A stretch of 64,000 nt of DNA from Tannerellaceae bacterium. GTDB lineage: Bacteria; Bacteroidota; Bacteroidia; Bacteroidales; Tannerellaceae. Numbering within the stretch: the first letter of the stretch is position 1; each line of letters opens with the position of its first letter. Of the stretch, positions 48,440 through 57,187 are shown in pieces. The stretch covers positions 1 to 64,000 of the forward strand of contig JAJQAZ010000013.1 of NCBI GenBank assembly GCA_021203545.1, written 5' to 3'. A program made the position numbers and the translations under genes. The notes under the pieces were generated by a model. That model was not told the DNA's origin. It saw nothing but the letters and a program-made list of their open reading frames with translations, and made no database searches.

Positions 48440-50710
48440 TTAATTTTCTAATTTATCTCCCCAGGCCGGATTGGGAGTTGAGTCCATAATAAATTCAAGA
48501 GTTCCTCCATTCATAATATCCGTATGTGAGAAGTAGTTTTTTATATATTCCTGTCCGTTCAGACGGGCAGATTGGATATAAATATTTTTTTCTGAAGCAT
48601 TCCGGGCGATGATAGAGAATGTGTTACCATTTTCCAGCCGGATCGTTGTTTCTTCGAAAGAGGGGCTGGCTATCATATAATAAGGTGTTCCGGGACAAAC
48701 CGGATAAAACCCTAAAGCACCAAAGATATACCATGCCGACATTTGTCCGGCATCGTCGTTTCCGCTTAATCCTCCGGGAGTATCATCGTATTCTTCGATC
48801 AGTATTTTACGAACCTCACGCTGTGTTTTCCAGGCTTCGCCGGCATAATTATACATGAAAGCAACCTGATGAGAGGGTTCGTTTCCATGCCAGTACAGTT
48901 TTTCAGAAAACAGGGTATCCAGTTTTGAAACAAAACGTTCTTTTCCTCCCATACATTCTATTAACCCCTGAGGGTCATGGGGTGCATAAAAACTATAATG
49001 GCAGGGATATCCTTCTGTGATAGAAGATACATATCCGAACGGATCAAATTCTTTGATAAAGGCTCCGTCCGCATAGCGTCCTCTTGCCCAACCGGTTTCG
49101 GGATCAATTATGTTGCGATAATTCTGTGCCCGGTCGTTCAATAACGCGGCATCCTCTGTATAACCCAGCTTTCCGGCCACCTGTGCCAACACATAGTCGT
49201 CATAGGCATATTCCAGCGTACGGGATACCTGTTCGTTATCATGGAATGCTTCTTTTACGGGATCTTCCAGCGGGATGTATCCATATTTCAGGTAAGATTC
49301 CAACGCGCGGCGGCCCATACCATTTTCGTACTCTTCGAATGTATCCGGTTGTTCAAAAGCATTCTTCCGCATCGCCTGGTAAGCCACTTCCATATCAATG
49401 CCTTCTACCCCTTTGATATAAGCATCGGCTATCACAGAGATACAATGGTCGCCAATCATAGCTGCCGTATAACTATTCCAGCAGGGGAATATAGGTAACC
49501 AACCACCCTCCCGGTATTTATCAACCAACGAGTTAACCATATCTGCCGATACGGAAGGGGTCAGAATATTCAACAGCGGATGCAGCGCGCGGTAGGTATC
49601 CCAGGTACTGAAATCGTCATAGTAATTTCCGGTACCCTGCTTACCTCCATTCGTCATGCCATAGGCAAACTCCGGGCGGAAACCATCCACATCATTAATC
49701 ATGTGGGGAAGAAACAGGGCATGATACATCGCTGTATAGAATTTCCTTTTTGCTGTCAGGTCTTTAGTTTCCACTTTGATTTGTCCCAATGCCTGTTCCC
49801 AAACCTCTTCCGTCTGTTTGCGAACCTTCTCAAAATTAGATTCCGGAATCTCTGCCAGCATATTTTTTTCAGCACCTGCTTCGCCTGTAAATGAAGTTCC
49901 GATCCGGAACAGAAGCTCTTCGCCGGCCTTTACATCAAATCCGATATAGCCACCCAAAGCAGGCTGGTGAGCTATTTCCGTTACACCTTCGTGAATCGTC
50001 TCTCCGGCGTACACGCCATAGCTGGCCGGTTTTTTCTCAAATGATACGACATTAAAACCACTGAAACCAGCCTCTTCGCCCCATCCCTGGTAAATACGAT
50101 GTACCGGATTTTCCAGATATATTTTTTGTTCGTCAGGCAAAATCTTAACTACGCCAACGTTTTCATCACTATTGGGATTAAACACAAACCAGGCTGTTGT
50201 ATCACGGTCGAAAGTAAAACGCAACAGAGCCGCCCGGGAAGTTCCCGTCATTTCTGCCGTTACCCCATACTCTTCCAGATATACTTTATAATAGGCCGGT
50301 GTAGAAATCTCTTTTTCATGGGTAAAGCGGGAAGCGCGATCCGCCGGCTGAGTTTTCAGATCACCGGTAATCATCATAAAGGTAGAACTTCCGTAATCCT
50401 GTGTACAGCCGCCCACAATCCAGTGCGAAGAGCGGAATCCCTGTATCTCCGTATCCGTATAATAATAAGGAGCTACACACTTTTTCTCGGTATCACGTGT
50501 CTGGGCAGTCCAGAAAGTCATACCGTGCGGCACCAATACAGCCGGTAAAGTTTGTGCATACTCCTCCGTGCCGGAACCATGCGTGTTGGCATTGGCTGTC
50601 GTTGCCGCAGAAGTTCCCACATAGGTATTTACATACTCAATATAAGAAGTAGAAACCTGTGTACAACCGGTTAGTAACAACCCGGTCAATAGAGAATAAA
50701 TCGTTTTCAT
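48440..50710 (-). CDS. Glycoside hydrolase family 92 alpha-mannosidase lipoprotein
   Basis: 756 residues. The lipobox signal SLLTGLLLTGC predicts a lipoprotein. GH92 are calcium-dependent exo-alpha-mannosidases; the signature GGLSGNDDAGQMSAWYIFGA, then LGFYPVCPGTPYY, is near residue 660. The substrate-binding DFSTWDTYRALHPLL and GNEPSHQVAFMYNYAG segments are intact. It reads away from the invertible segment, with its own -7 element (TATTTTTG, minus strand, 50769-50776) and a hairpin at 50739. In the orientation shown, the fecR transcript runs toward this gene. Confidence 0.92.
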   Translation of the reverse strand: MKTIYSLLTGLLLTGCTQVSTSYIEYVNTYVGTSAATTANANTHGSGTEEYAQTLPAVLVPHGMTFWTAQTRDTEKKCVAPYYYTDTEIQGFRSSHWIVGGCTQDYGSSTFMMITGDLKTQPADRASRFTHEKEISTPAYYKVYLEEYGVTAEMTGTSRAALLRFTFDRDTTAWFVFNPNSDENVGVVKILPDEQKIYLENPVHRIYQGWGEEAGFSGFNVVSFEKKPASYGVYAGETIHEGVTEIAHQPALGGYIGFDVKAGEELLFRIGTSFTGEAGAEKNMLAEIPESNFEKVRKQTEEVWEQALGQIKVETKDLTAKRKFYTAMYHALFLPHMINDVDGFRPEFAYGMTNGGKQGTGNYYDDFSTWDTYRALHPLLNILTPSVSADMVNSLVDKYREGGWLPIFPCWNSYTAAMIGDHCISVIADAYIKGVEGIDMEVAYQAMRKNAFEQPDTFEEYENGMGRRALESYLKYGYIPLEDPVKEAFHDNEQVSRTLEYAYDDYVLAQVAGKLGYTEDAALLNDRAQNYRNIIDPETGWARGRYADGAFIKEFDPFGYVSSITEGYPCHYSFYAPHDPQGLIECMGGKERFVSKLDTLFSEKLYWHGNEPSHQVAFMYNYAGEAWKTQREVRKILIEEYDDTPGGLSGNDDAGQMSAWYIFGALGFYPVCPGTPYYMIASPSFEETTIRLENGNTFSIIARNASEKNIYIQSARLNGQEYIKNYFSHTDIMNGGTLEFIMDSTPNPAWGDKLEN

Positions 50711-50768
50711 TAGCAGTTTATTAATTCTTTTAAGGTTAAATAATGGTGTTAATCACACTATTATTCAA

Positions 50769-50776
50769 CAAAAATA
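50769..50776 (-). promoter_or_regulatory. -7 element of the GH92-GH28 operon
   Basis: Minus-strand TATTTTTG fits TAnnTTTG, about 59 bases before the GH92 start. It lies outside the invertible segment. Confidence 0.4.
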
Positions 50777-50824
50777 GGAACAATTTTTAAATTTCCTAAT
50801 TTTCACACTGCTCCATTACACATC

Positions 50825-51355
50825 TCATGGTCCTCCAAGAACTATTTCCTGCGAATTGAAACCGATAAAGTTTACAAGCAAAATATCGTCAGGACTAACC
50901 GTCAGCAAAAACTGTCCATCCAGATTTGTAATGGTACCATTAGTGGTTCCTTTCACAGACACACTGGCTCCGGTTAACGGATCGCCAAAATCGTCAAATA
51001 CAACACCGGATACTTCAAAAGTGGTCTGGTTTGTGGTTGCCGGAGTAACAGCCTGTTTTTTCATAAGTACAATCGTGTTGTTTGTGATCTGGTAGGTTAA
51101 TCCTTTTGAATTCAACACTTCAGACAACACATCTTCCAGGGATTTGTCGGTTACACTGATTGTAACATCTTTGTCATCATTAATAATCACATCCCTGTAT
51201 ACAATCGTATGAGATGTTTGTTCCTCTATTTTTGAAAGGAACTCTTTCATGCTGACTTTCTCTAATTTAAGCGTAATCTTTTGATTGGTTTGTGCAGATA
51301 CACTTAAAGAGAGAAAAAGAAAAAATACCATGTGGCTAATGATTCTTTTAATCAT
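50825..51355 (-). CDS. susC 5' part inside the invertible segment (truncated TonB-dependent receptor)
   Basis: 176 codons: signal peptide (residues 1-22, ending SVSAQ), an STN/secretin-like signalling domain at about 25-97 (KITLKLEKVSMKEFLSKIEE) and the start of a carboxypeptidase-regulatory-like domain at about 108-175 (VSGVVFDDFGDPLTGASVSV). It stops abruptly after QEIVLGGP. Codons 171-175 lie in the 14-bp inverted repeat at 50830-50843. The reading frame beyond the other repeat copy, at 52443 on the plus strand, continues the protein (VLGGRRSLNITLREKTELLD). So this is the N-terminal part of the SusC protein encoded at 52464, separated by an inversion. The STN domain implies signalling to the FecR encoded just upstream. 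Confidence 0.9.
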   Translation of the reverse strand: MIKRIISHMVFFLFLSLSVSAQTNQKITLKLEKVSMKEFLSKIEEQTSHTIVYRDVIINDDKDVTISVTDKSLEDVLSEVLNSKGLTYQITNNTIVLMKKQAVTPATTNQTTFEVSGVVFDDFGDPLTGASVSVKGTTNGTITNLDGQFLLTVSPDDILLVNFIGFNSQEIVLGGP

Positions 51356-51381
51356 GGTTTAATTGAATTAAAGTTCAACAT

Positions 51382-52359
51382 CTAATTAGTGATTTGTGTA
51401 ATAATTATATAATTCGAATTAATAATATATTTCATGCCATACTGCAACGTAATAATATCCAACACGTGATGCAGATCTTCGTTCAGGAAAGAACCGGTAA
51501 TCAGGTCGTCTTTATAATCACGGCATTGCGGATCAATAGTAACTCCGTACCATCTCTCAATTTTTTCTAATACACTTTCAAGTGTCTCCGACCGGAATAT
51601 AAGTTTCCCTGTTAGCCAGGAGAGTTCATATTCTTTATCAAATTGCTCTATCCGGAAACTATTATCGGCTTTGGAAAAGATAAATTTCTGTTCCGGATCC
51701 AGAGGGTATGTGTTTTCATGTCCGGGAATTTCCAATAGCACCTTTTCCTCTAATAAAGATGTTTCGATAATATCTTCATTTTCATACTTACGGATATTGA
51801 AAGAGGTTCCAGTAACCCGTACTTTAAAATCATCCATATCTACAATAAACGGACGGGATTCATCTTTTGCCACGTTAAAGAAAGCTTCACCCGAAACAGA
51901 TACGTTCCGAACTTTTTTGTCAGCCAGATCATAAGATAAAAAGGATTCAGCATTCAATCGTATATGGGTACCGTCCGGCAACAGGATGCTGGCTTTTTCC
52001 CCTCTTTCTACTTTTACAATAAATTCTTTTGATTGATCCGTGCGGTCATTTAAAAAGTAGAATAATGCCGAACCTACTACTAATAAAAGAATAGCAACGG
52101 AAGCAATATTTCTGAACCGGAATTCTGTTTTCCTATCTTTTTTCAGATGTACATGTAAATTCTTCTCTATGCGTTTTTTTGCAACAGGGGGCATATTTGT
52201 AGCTGGTGTATATTCCTCCCATGCCTGTTGCATTTCATTATCCAACGTATCCGGACGGGAATTTATACGGTTTCTCATCTCCAGAAATTCGTTATAAGAA
52301 ATCCGGCCGGTAAGAAACTTTACATATATGTTTTCCTTGTTTGAGTTCATCTTTTCCAT
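51382..52359 (-). CDS. FecR-family anti-sigma/sigma-regulator membrane protein
   Basis: 325 residues. A cytoplasmic N-terminal domain (to ~85) is followed by one membrane segment at about residues 86-104 (ASVAILLLVVGSALFYFLN). The periplasmic FecR domain at about 118-220 includes ERGEKASILLPDGTHIRLNA, and a DUF4974-like C-terminal domain ends in a STN-type fold (LETVLEKIERWYGVTIDPQ-like). FecR relays the state of a receptor's STN domain to an ECF sigma factor. No sigma gene lies on either side, which is unusual. It is carried wholly within the invertible segment and is transcribed with the susC 5' part 27 bases downstream. ATG at 52359 or 52350 are both possible starts. Confidence 0.9.
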   Translation of the reverse strand: MEKMNSNKENIYVKFLTGRISYNEFLEMRNRINSRPDTLDNEMQQAWEEYTPATNMPPVAKKRIEKNLHVHLKKDRKTEFRFRNIASVAILLLVVGSALFYFLNDRTDQSKEFIVKVERGEKASILLPDGTHIRLNAESFLSYDLADKKVRNVSVSGEAFFNVAKDESRPFIVDMDDFKVRVTGTSFNIRKYENEDIIETSLLEEKVLLEIPGHENTYPLDPEQKFIFSKADNSFRIEQFDKEYELSWLTGKLIFRSETLESVLEKIERWYGVTIDPQCRDYKDDLITGSFLNEDLHHVLDIITLQYGMKYIINSNYIIITQITN

Positions 52360-52378
52360 TTTCTATATATTTTACGTT

Positions 52379-52386
52379 CAAAGATA
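52379..52386 (-). promoter_or_regulatory. -7 element of fecR, inside the invertible segment
   Basis: Minus-strand TATCTTTG fits TAnnTTTG, 20 bases before the fecR start. A 7-bp dyad (ATATGTT-GTAA-AACATAT, 52408-52425) lies just upstream and could be an operator. Both move with the segment when it flips. Confidence 0.55.
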
Positions 52387-52463
52387 AATTTAGTACCATT
52401 CTCCACCATATGTTGTAAAACATATTGAGAGTTAATGCGTAAGTTCTTGGAGGACGAAGATCA

Positions 52464-55199
52464 TTGAATATTACGCTGCGTGAGAAAACGGAGTTGCTGG
52501 ATGAAGTGGTAGTTGTAGGATATGGTACGGTAAAGAAAAAAGACCTTACCGGATCTTTAAGTTCTGTTACGACAGACCAGTTACTGGAAACCAACCGGAC
52601 AAATATCGGAGGTGCCCTACAGGGACAAGTGGCCGGAGTAGATGTAGTAAGAGCCAATAATAAACCGGGAGCAGGTTTTAATTTTATGATCCGTGGGCAG
52701 AACACGATTAAGGCTCAAAACGGTTCGGACGACGAGAGGACAGACATCAACAACATCAACCCTCCTTTATATGTAGTAGATGGTATGTTCGTCAGTTCCA
52801 TCGATGACATTGCACCGGACGATATCGACCGTATTGATATCCTGAAAGATGCGTCTTCGACCGCTATTTATGGTTCACGCGGAGCCAATGGTGTAGTATT
52901 AATTACGACTAAAAGAGGTGGAGAAGGAAAATCGTATGTAGAGTATAGTGGAACGGTAAGTTTCGGTAAAGCGATGAACCAGCCTCAGATGCTCAATGCG
53001 GAAGAATACGTACAATACCGGATCGACCGGGCCAAAGGTAATAATTATACCGATCCTAATTATACGCCTGATCTGCCTACATTATTGGGGTCGCAATATT
53101 ACAATAATTACATCAATGGGAAAGATTTAAACTGGCGTGACGAAGTGTTGAAAACATCCGTTTCACACTCCCATAATGCCCGTATTTATGGTAGCGGTAC
53201 AGGCTTAACATATACATTTGGTGTAGGGTATACTAAAGATGACGGTATTATCGGAAAAGATGGTTATAAACGTTACAACTTTAGTACGTCCATCAATAAA
53301 AAGTTAAACGACTATTTCAAAGCCGGAATGAATATGTACTCTGCCTATTCCGTAAAACAGGGAGCCGGAACAGAAACATTCCGTACCCTTTACCGGTTAA
53401 CTCCGCTGACGGATATGTATGAAGAAGATGGTAGCCTGCGTTTATATCCGGACGAAAACTATACAGGATTAACCAATCCGGTACTTGAACAGGATAATGT
53501 AATTACACAGGATAAAACTATTCACGTATTCGGGAATGTGTTCCTGGAATACGCTCCTGTATCCTGGATTAAATTCACTACTACTTTTACCCCGGATGTC
53601 TCTTACTGGCGGGGCGCGGAATACCGGGCAAAAGATAGTAAATCTGCCAATGGAAACCAGGGTTCTACACGGGCAATATATAATACCAACAACCATTTAA
53701 AATACACCTGGGATAATGTGCTGTATGGTGAGCAACAGTTCGGAGATCATGGATTTAACCTTACTTTAGGAACCTCTTTCTACAAATCCATGTATGAAAA
53801 CGCGCACATCCGGACTGACGGTGTAACAAATGATAAATATTTATGGTATAATCTGGCTGCGGGAACTGATATCAAAGAATTAACATCCGGCTATACACAG
53901 GAACAGTTGATGTCTTATTTCGGACGCTTCAATTACGATTATAAGGGGCGTTATTTACTCACCCTGACAGGTCGCTGGGATGGTAGTTCCAAACTGGCGG
54001 CAGGACACAAATGGAAATTCTTCCCCTCCGCAGCGGCAGCCTGGAGAATAACAGAGGAGAATTTTATGCGGAACATTAATACACTTGATAATTTAAAACT
54101 TCGTTTAAGTTATGGTGTTTCAGGCAATAACGGAGTAGGTGCCTACTCTTCCGCACAAACCGTGGGTAACAGTAAATATATCTTTGGAAACGAAAATGTA
54201 TATAACAGTGCCTGGATTACCGGTTTTGAAAACAATACACTAACATGGGAAACAACAGCCGAAGTAAACCTGGGGCTTGATTTCAGTCTGTTCAACTACC
54301 GCCTGAATGGTACGGTGGACCTGTACAACCGCCGCACCAGTAATATCATCATGGACCGGGTAATGTCTATTATGACCGGTTACGATAATGTGACCGACAA
54401 TGTAGGGAAAGTGGATAACCGTGGTATTGAATTATCCCTGAACACCGTGAATATTAAAACAAAAGATTTCACATGGAGTACAACCCTGAACTTCACCACA
54501 AACCAGAATAAAATTGTCTCGCTGAACGACGGTAGCACCGAAGATAAAAGTAATGGCTGGTTTGTAGGTAAATCAATCGGTGCCGTTTATACCTATAAAT
54601 TCTTAGGCTTCTGGCAGCAGGATGAGGCAGAAGAAGCGGCCAAATACGGATTAATGCCCGGTAGTATTAAAGTAGAAGATAAAGATCAGAATTATGTACT
54701 GGATAATGAAGACAAAGAGGTGATCGGTTCTATTTTCCCCACCTGGACAGGAGGTATTACCAATAACTTTACCTATAAAAATTTCGATCTTTCCTTTTTT
54801 ATCCAGACCCGTCAGGGCCAATACAGCTATTCACAATTCCATAGGTCGCACTCTATGGGAGACCGGGAGGAATTTAATGTCATCAAATTAAATTACTGGA
54901 CTCCGGAGAATCCAACCGGTACCTGGTACCGTCCGGGAGTAGCCGTTGGTGAATGGGATGCTGTAGGATACATGAAAACGTCTTATACCAAAGTAGGCTA
55001 CATAACAGTAGGTTATACCTTGCCTAAACCGGCCCTGGAAAAAATAGGACTGACCAAATTACGCATCTATGCCTCGTGCAACAATCCGTTCATTTTTACA
55101 AACTATGAAGGTTGGGACCCGGAAACAGCCAGTGAAAACAGCTATACCCAATATCCGATGGTGCGTTCCTTCTTATTGGGTTTAAACATGACCTTCTAA
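52464..55199 (+). CDS. susC 3' part (SusC/RagA TonB-dependent receptor, lacking N-terminus here)
   Basis: 911 codons from a TTG at 52464; the frame is in fact open from the inverted repeat at 52443. It encodes the TonB box region LLDEVVVVGYGTVKKKDLTG, the plug with GSRGANGVVLITTKRGG (the SusC signature) and the barrel to a C-terminal SFLLGLNMTF with the expected final Phe. Without inversion it has no signal peptide or start of its own, so it should be silent or make an unexportable protein. Joined to the 175 codons at 50825-51355 it gives a ~1,089-residue receptor with STN, CarboxypepD_reg, plug and barrel domains. susD follows after 22 bases. Confidence 0.92.
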   Translation: MNITLREKTELLDEVVVVGYGTVKKKDLTGSLSSVTTDQLLETNRTNIGGALQGQVAGVDVVRANNKPGAGFNFMIRGQNTIKAQNGSDDERTDINNINPPLYVVDGMFVSSIDDIAPDDIDRIDILKDASSTAIYGSRGANGVVLITTKRGGEGKSYVEYSGTVSFGKAMNQPQMLNAEEYVQYRIDRAKGNNYTDPNYTPDLPTLLGSQYYNNYINGKDLNWRDEVLKTSVSHSHNARIYGSGTGLTYTFGVGYTKDDGIIGKDGYKRYNFSTSINKKLNDYFKAGMNMYSAYSVKQGAGTETFRTLYRLTPLTDMYEEDGSLRLYPDENYTGLTNPVLEQDNVITQDKTIHVFGNVFLEYAPVSWIKFTTTFTPDVSYWRGAEYRAKDSKSANGNQGSTRAIYNTNNHLKYTWDNVLYGEQQFGDHGFNLTLGTSFYKSMYENAHIRTDGVTNDKYLWYNLAAGTDIKELTSGYTQEQLMSYFGRFNYDYKGRYLLTLTGRWDGSSKLAAGHKWKFFPSAAAAWRITEENFMRNINTLDNLKLRLSYGVSGNNGVGAYSSAQTVGNSKYIFGNENVYNSAWITGFENNTLTWETTAEVNLGLDFSLFNYRLNGTVDLYNRRTSNIIMDRVMSIMTGYDNVTDNVGKVDNRGIELSLNTVNIKTKDFTWSTTLNFTTNQNKIVSLNDGSTEDKSNGWFVGKSIGAVYTYKFLGFWQQDEAEEAAKYGLMPGSIKVEDKDQNYVLDNEDKEVIGSIFPTWTGGITNNFTYKNFDLSFFIQTRQGQYSYSQFHRSHSMGDREEFNVIKLNYWTPENPTGTWYRPGVAVGEWDAVGYMKTSYTKVGYITVGYTLPKPALEKIGLTKLRIYASCNNPFIFTNYEGWDPETASENSYTQYPMVRSFLLGLNMTF

Positions 55200-55221
55200 A
55201 CACTATATAATTTTTAGATAT

Positions 55222-56921
55222 ATGAAAAAGTCAGTAAAAATAGTATAATTCTCACCGTTGCACTGTTTTTGATTACAGCCTGCAGCCTGGATGAAGTAAA
55301 TTATTCATCGGAAGACAGTTCCAATTACTTTGAAGGAGAAGAACAGTTTGAAGAGTTAGTTACACATGTATATGTAATGATGCGGCCACTTCTAAGAAAT
55401 ACAGGCCTGATGTGGTACGGTACGGATATTTACGAACGAACCGGTAAAGTAGATGATACACAAAATGCGATCAACGATTACACCACCATGAGACAGGACG
55501 AAGGGCATAACTGGTGGAATGATAATTATATCATCATTTCCCGGGCAAATGCAGCGTTGGACCGTGGCGCGGAAATCGAAAATGTAACCGAATCGATACG
55601 GCGCAGAAGAGAAGCTGAACTATATACGATGCGTGCCTATGCCTATTTCAATCTGGTTGAAACATTTGGAGGTGTCCCTTTAATTGTAAATGAATTATCC
55701 TCGCCGGTTTATGATTTTGTTAGAAATACGGAAGAAGAGGTATATACACAAATTGTAGAAGATCTGGAAATAGCAATCGAATCCGGCCGGCTGCCGGAAA
55801 CACCGGAGGCATACGGACGTATAGCACAGGGCATGGCCTACCACCTGTTGGGCAAAGTATTGTTAACACGTAGTTATAAAACATTTGCCAAATCAGACGA
55901 CCTGACAAAGGCTATCAGCTATTTCGAAAAAGTGATCGCCCTGCATCCGTTAGCGACTAACTGGAACCAGCTATTTGGCGAAAGCGGATGGGCAAATGTA
56001 GTACCGGCCGGCAATACGGAAATTATTTTCGCGGTACGTTACTCTACAACTGCCACAAACAATGGAGGGTCTGATTACTGGTCAGGAGGTACCTGGGGAA
56101 ACAATTTATATCAACATTTTAAATTTAATATCAGTAAGTTTCCGGGTGGGGATGAGAACGATTCTCCTTACCGGGCAGAAGACACTTCGTATCAACCCAC
56201 AGCCTATTTCTTTTCACTGTACGATGAAACAGATATCAGGAATTCCGAACCGTATGTTTTAAGAACAATTTACGCGGGAATTGATGATAATGAAAATGGC
56301 ACCAATGGTCCCATATCTGCAAACGACCGGGTGATTTACTTCCCTAAAACAGCCATGACACAAGCAGAAAAAGAGGCCTATATGGCAGCCAATCCTCCTG
56401 TTTGTTTTGTCATAAATCCGGACGAATACCATCAGGATTTTCTACGGGAAATATACACCGCCTATCCGGTTATTTATAAATTCGTTGATCCGGGTGTAAC
56501 CTCAAAGACATGGGATGCCCAGAACCCGTTAGGCACTTCAGACACCTATGTATTCCGTGTAGCAGAGACCATGATGCTACTTGCAGAAGCTTATATAAAA
56601 CAGGGCAATGGAGATAAAGCCACCGGGCTGATTAACCAACTAAGAAACCGGGCAGAAGCCACAACGTTATTAACAGGAACTGCCACTATAGACGATGTAC
56701 TTGAAGAGTCAGCCCGTGAACTATTTGGTGAGTCTAACCGCTGGATGGACCTGAAACGTACCGGGACATTACTGGAAAGAGCACAGAAATACAACGTGTT
56801 TGCAAACAAACACAATCCAACCGGTATTGAAGAATATTACAAACTGCGTCCTATACCTATCAGACAAATAGAACTGTCAAACGGTACCCTCAAACAAAAC
56901 GAAGGATATGCCGGTTCGTAA
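55222..56921 (+). CDS. SusD/RagB-family surface lipoprotein (frameshift at start)
   Basis: Glycan-binding partner of SusC on the outer surface. The long frame covers 550 codons from TTG at 55269, but the natural ATG is at 55222 (ATGAAAAAGTC) in another frame that stops after 8 codons. One more A in the A5 run at 55225-55229 gives MKKVSKNSIILTVALFLITAC, a complete lipoprotein signal, and 566 residues overall. The SusD/RagB fold is visible: RRRREAELYTMRAYAYFNLV near residue 115 and RELFGESNRWMDLKRTGTL near the C-terminus, where SusD proteins end (YKLRPIPIRQIELSNG). The frameshift is either a sequencing error, a slippage switch or a mutation. Confidence 0.88.
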
Positions 56922-56947
56922 AGTTGCTTCTTAAAAAGTAAACAAAT

Positions 56948-57100
56948 AAAAGGTTATCTCATAAACAAATTGTTTCCCACAAAAGTGGAAACCGCATCAG
57001 GACTAACGGTAATTACATTTATTCAAAAGACAAATTCGTCAGTTCTTATACGGTCCCGGATCAGGTCCGGGAACAAATTTGTTTTCCGGGATAACCTTTT
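56948..57100. repeat. Imperfect 31-bp terminal inverted repeats (MITE-like or terminator)
   Basis: The left arm (56948-56978, AAAAGGTTATCTCATAAACA onward) matches the reverse complement of 57069-57100 with few changes. Between them lie an inner hairpin and palindrome copy 3 at 57051. It lies in the gap between susD and the second GH28 gene, which has no other feature. Confidence 0.45.
57051..57074 (+). repeat. CCCGGATCAAGTCCGGG palindrome, copy 3
   Basis: CGGTCCCGGATCAGGTCCGG plus GAAC, one change from copies 1 and 2. Confidence 0.5.
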
Positions 57101-57187
57101 TACCTTTCGATTTTAAAGGAATTGTTATCCGGACAATTACATTTTTATTATTTTTGTATTGTTCTTACAATTTATAAAAACCATTCA

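Larger units (their letters stand above)
50830..52455. mobile_element. Invertible DNA segment (fecR plus susC 5' end)
   Basis: A perfect 14-bp inverted repeat, GTCCTCCAAGAACT at 50830-50843 and its reverse complement at 52442-52455, bounds 1,626 bases. Both copies fall in susC codons Val-Leu-Gly-Gly. Flipping the segment joins codon GGA of one arm to CGA AGA TCA TTG of the other with no frame change. The segment contains fecR, the susC 5' part and a promoter-like TATCTTTG. No recombinase is adjacent. Confidence 0.88.
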
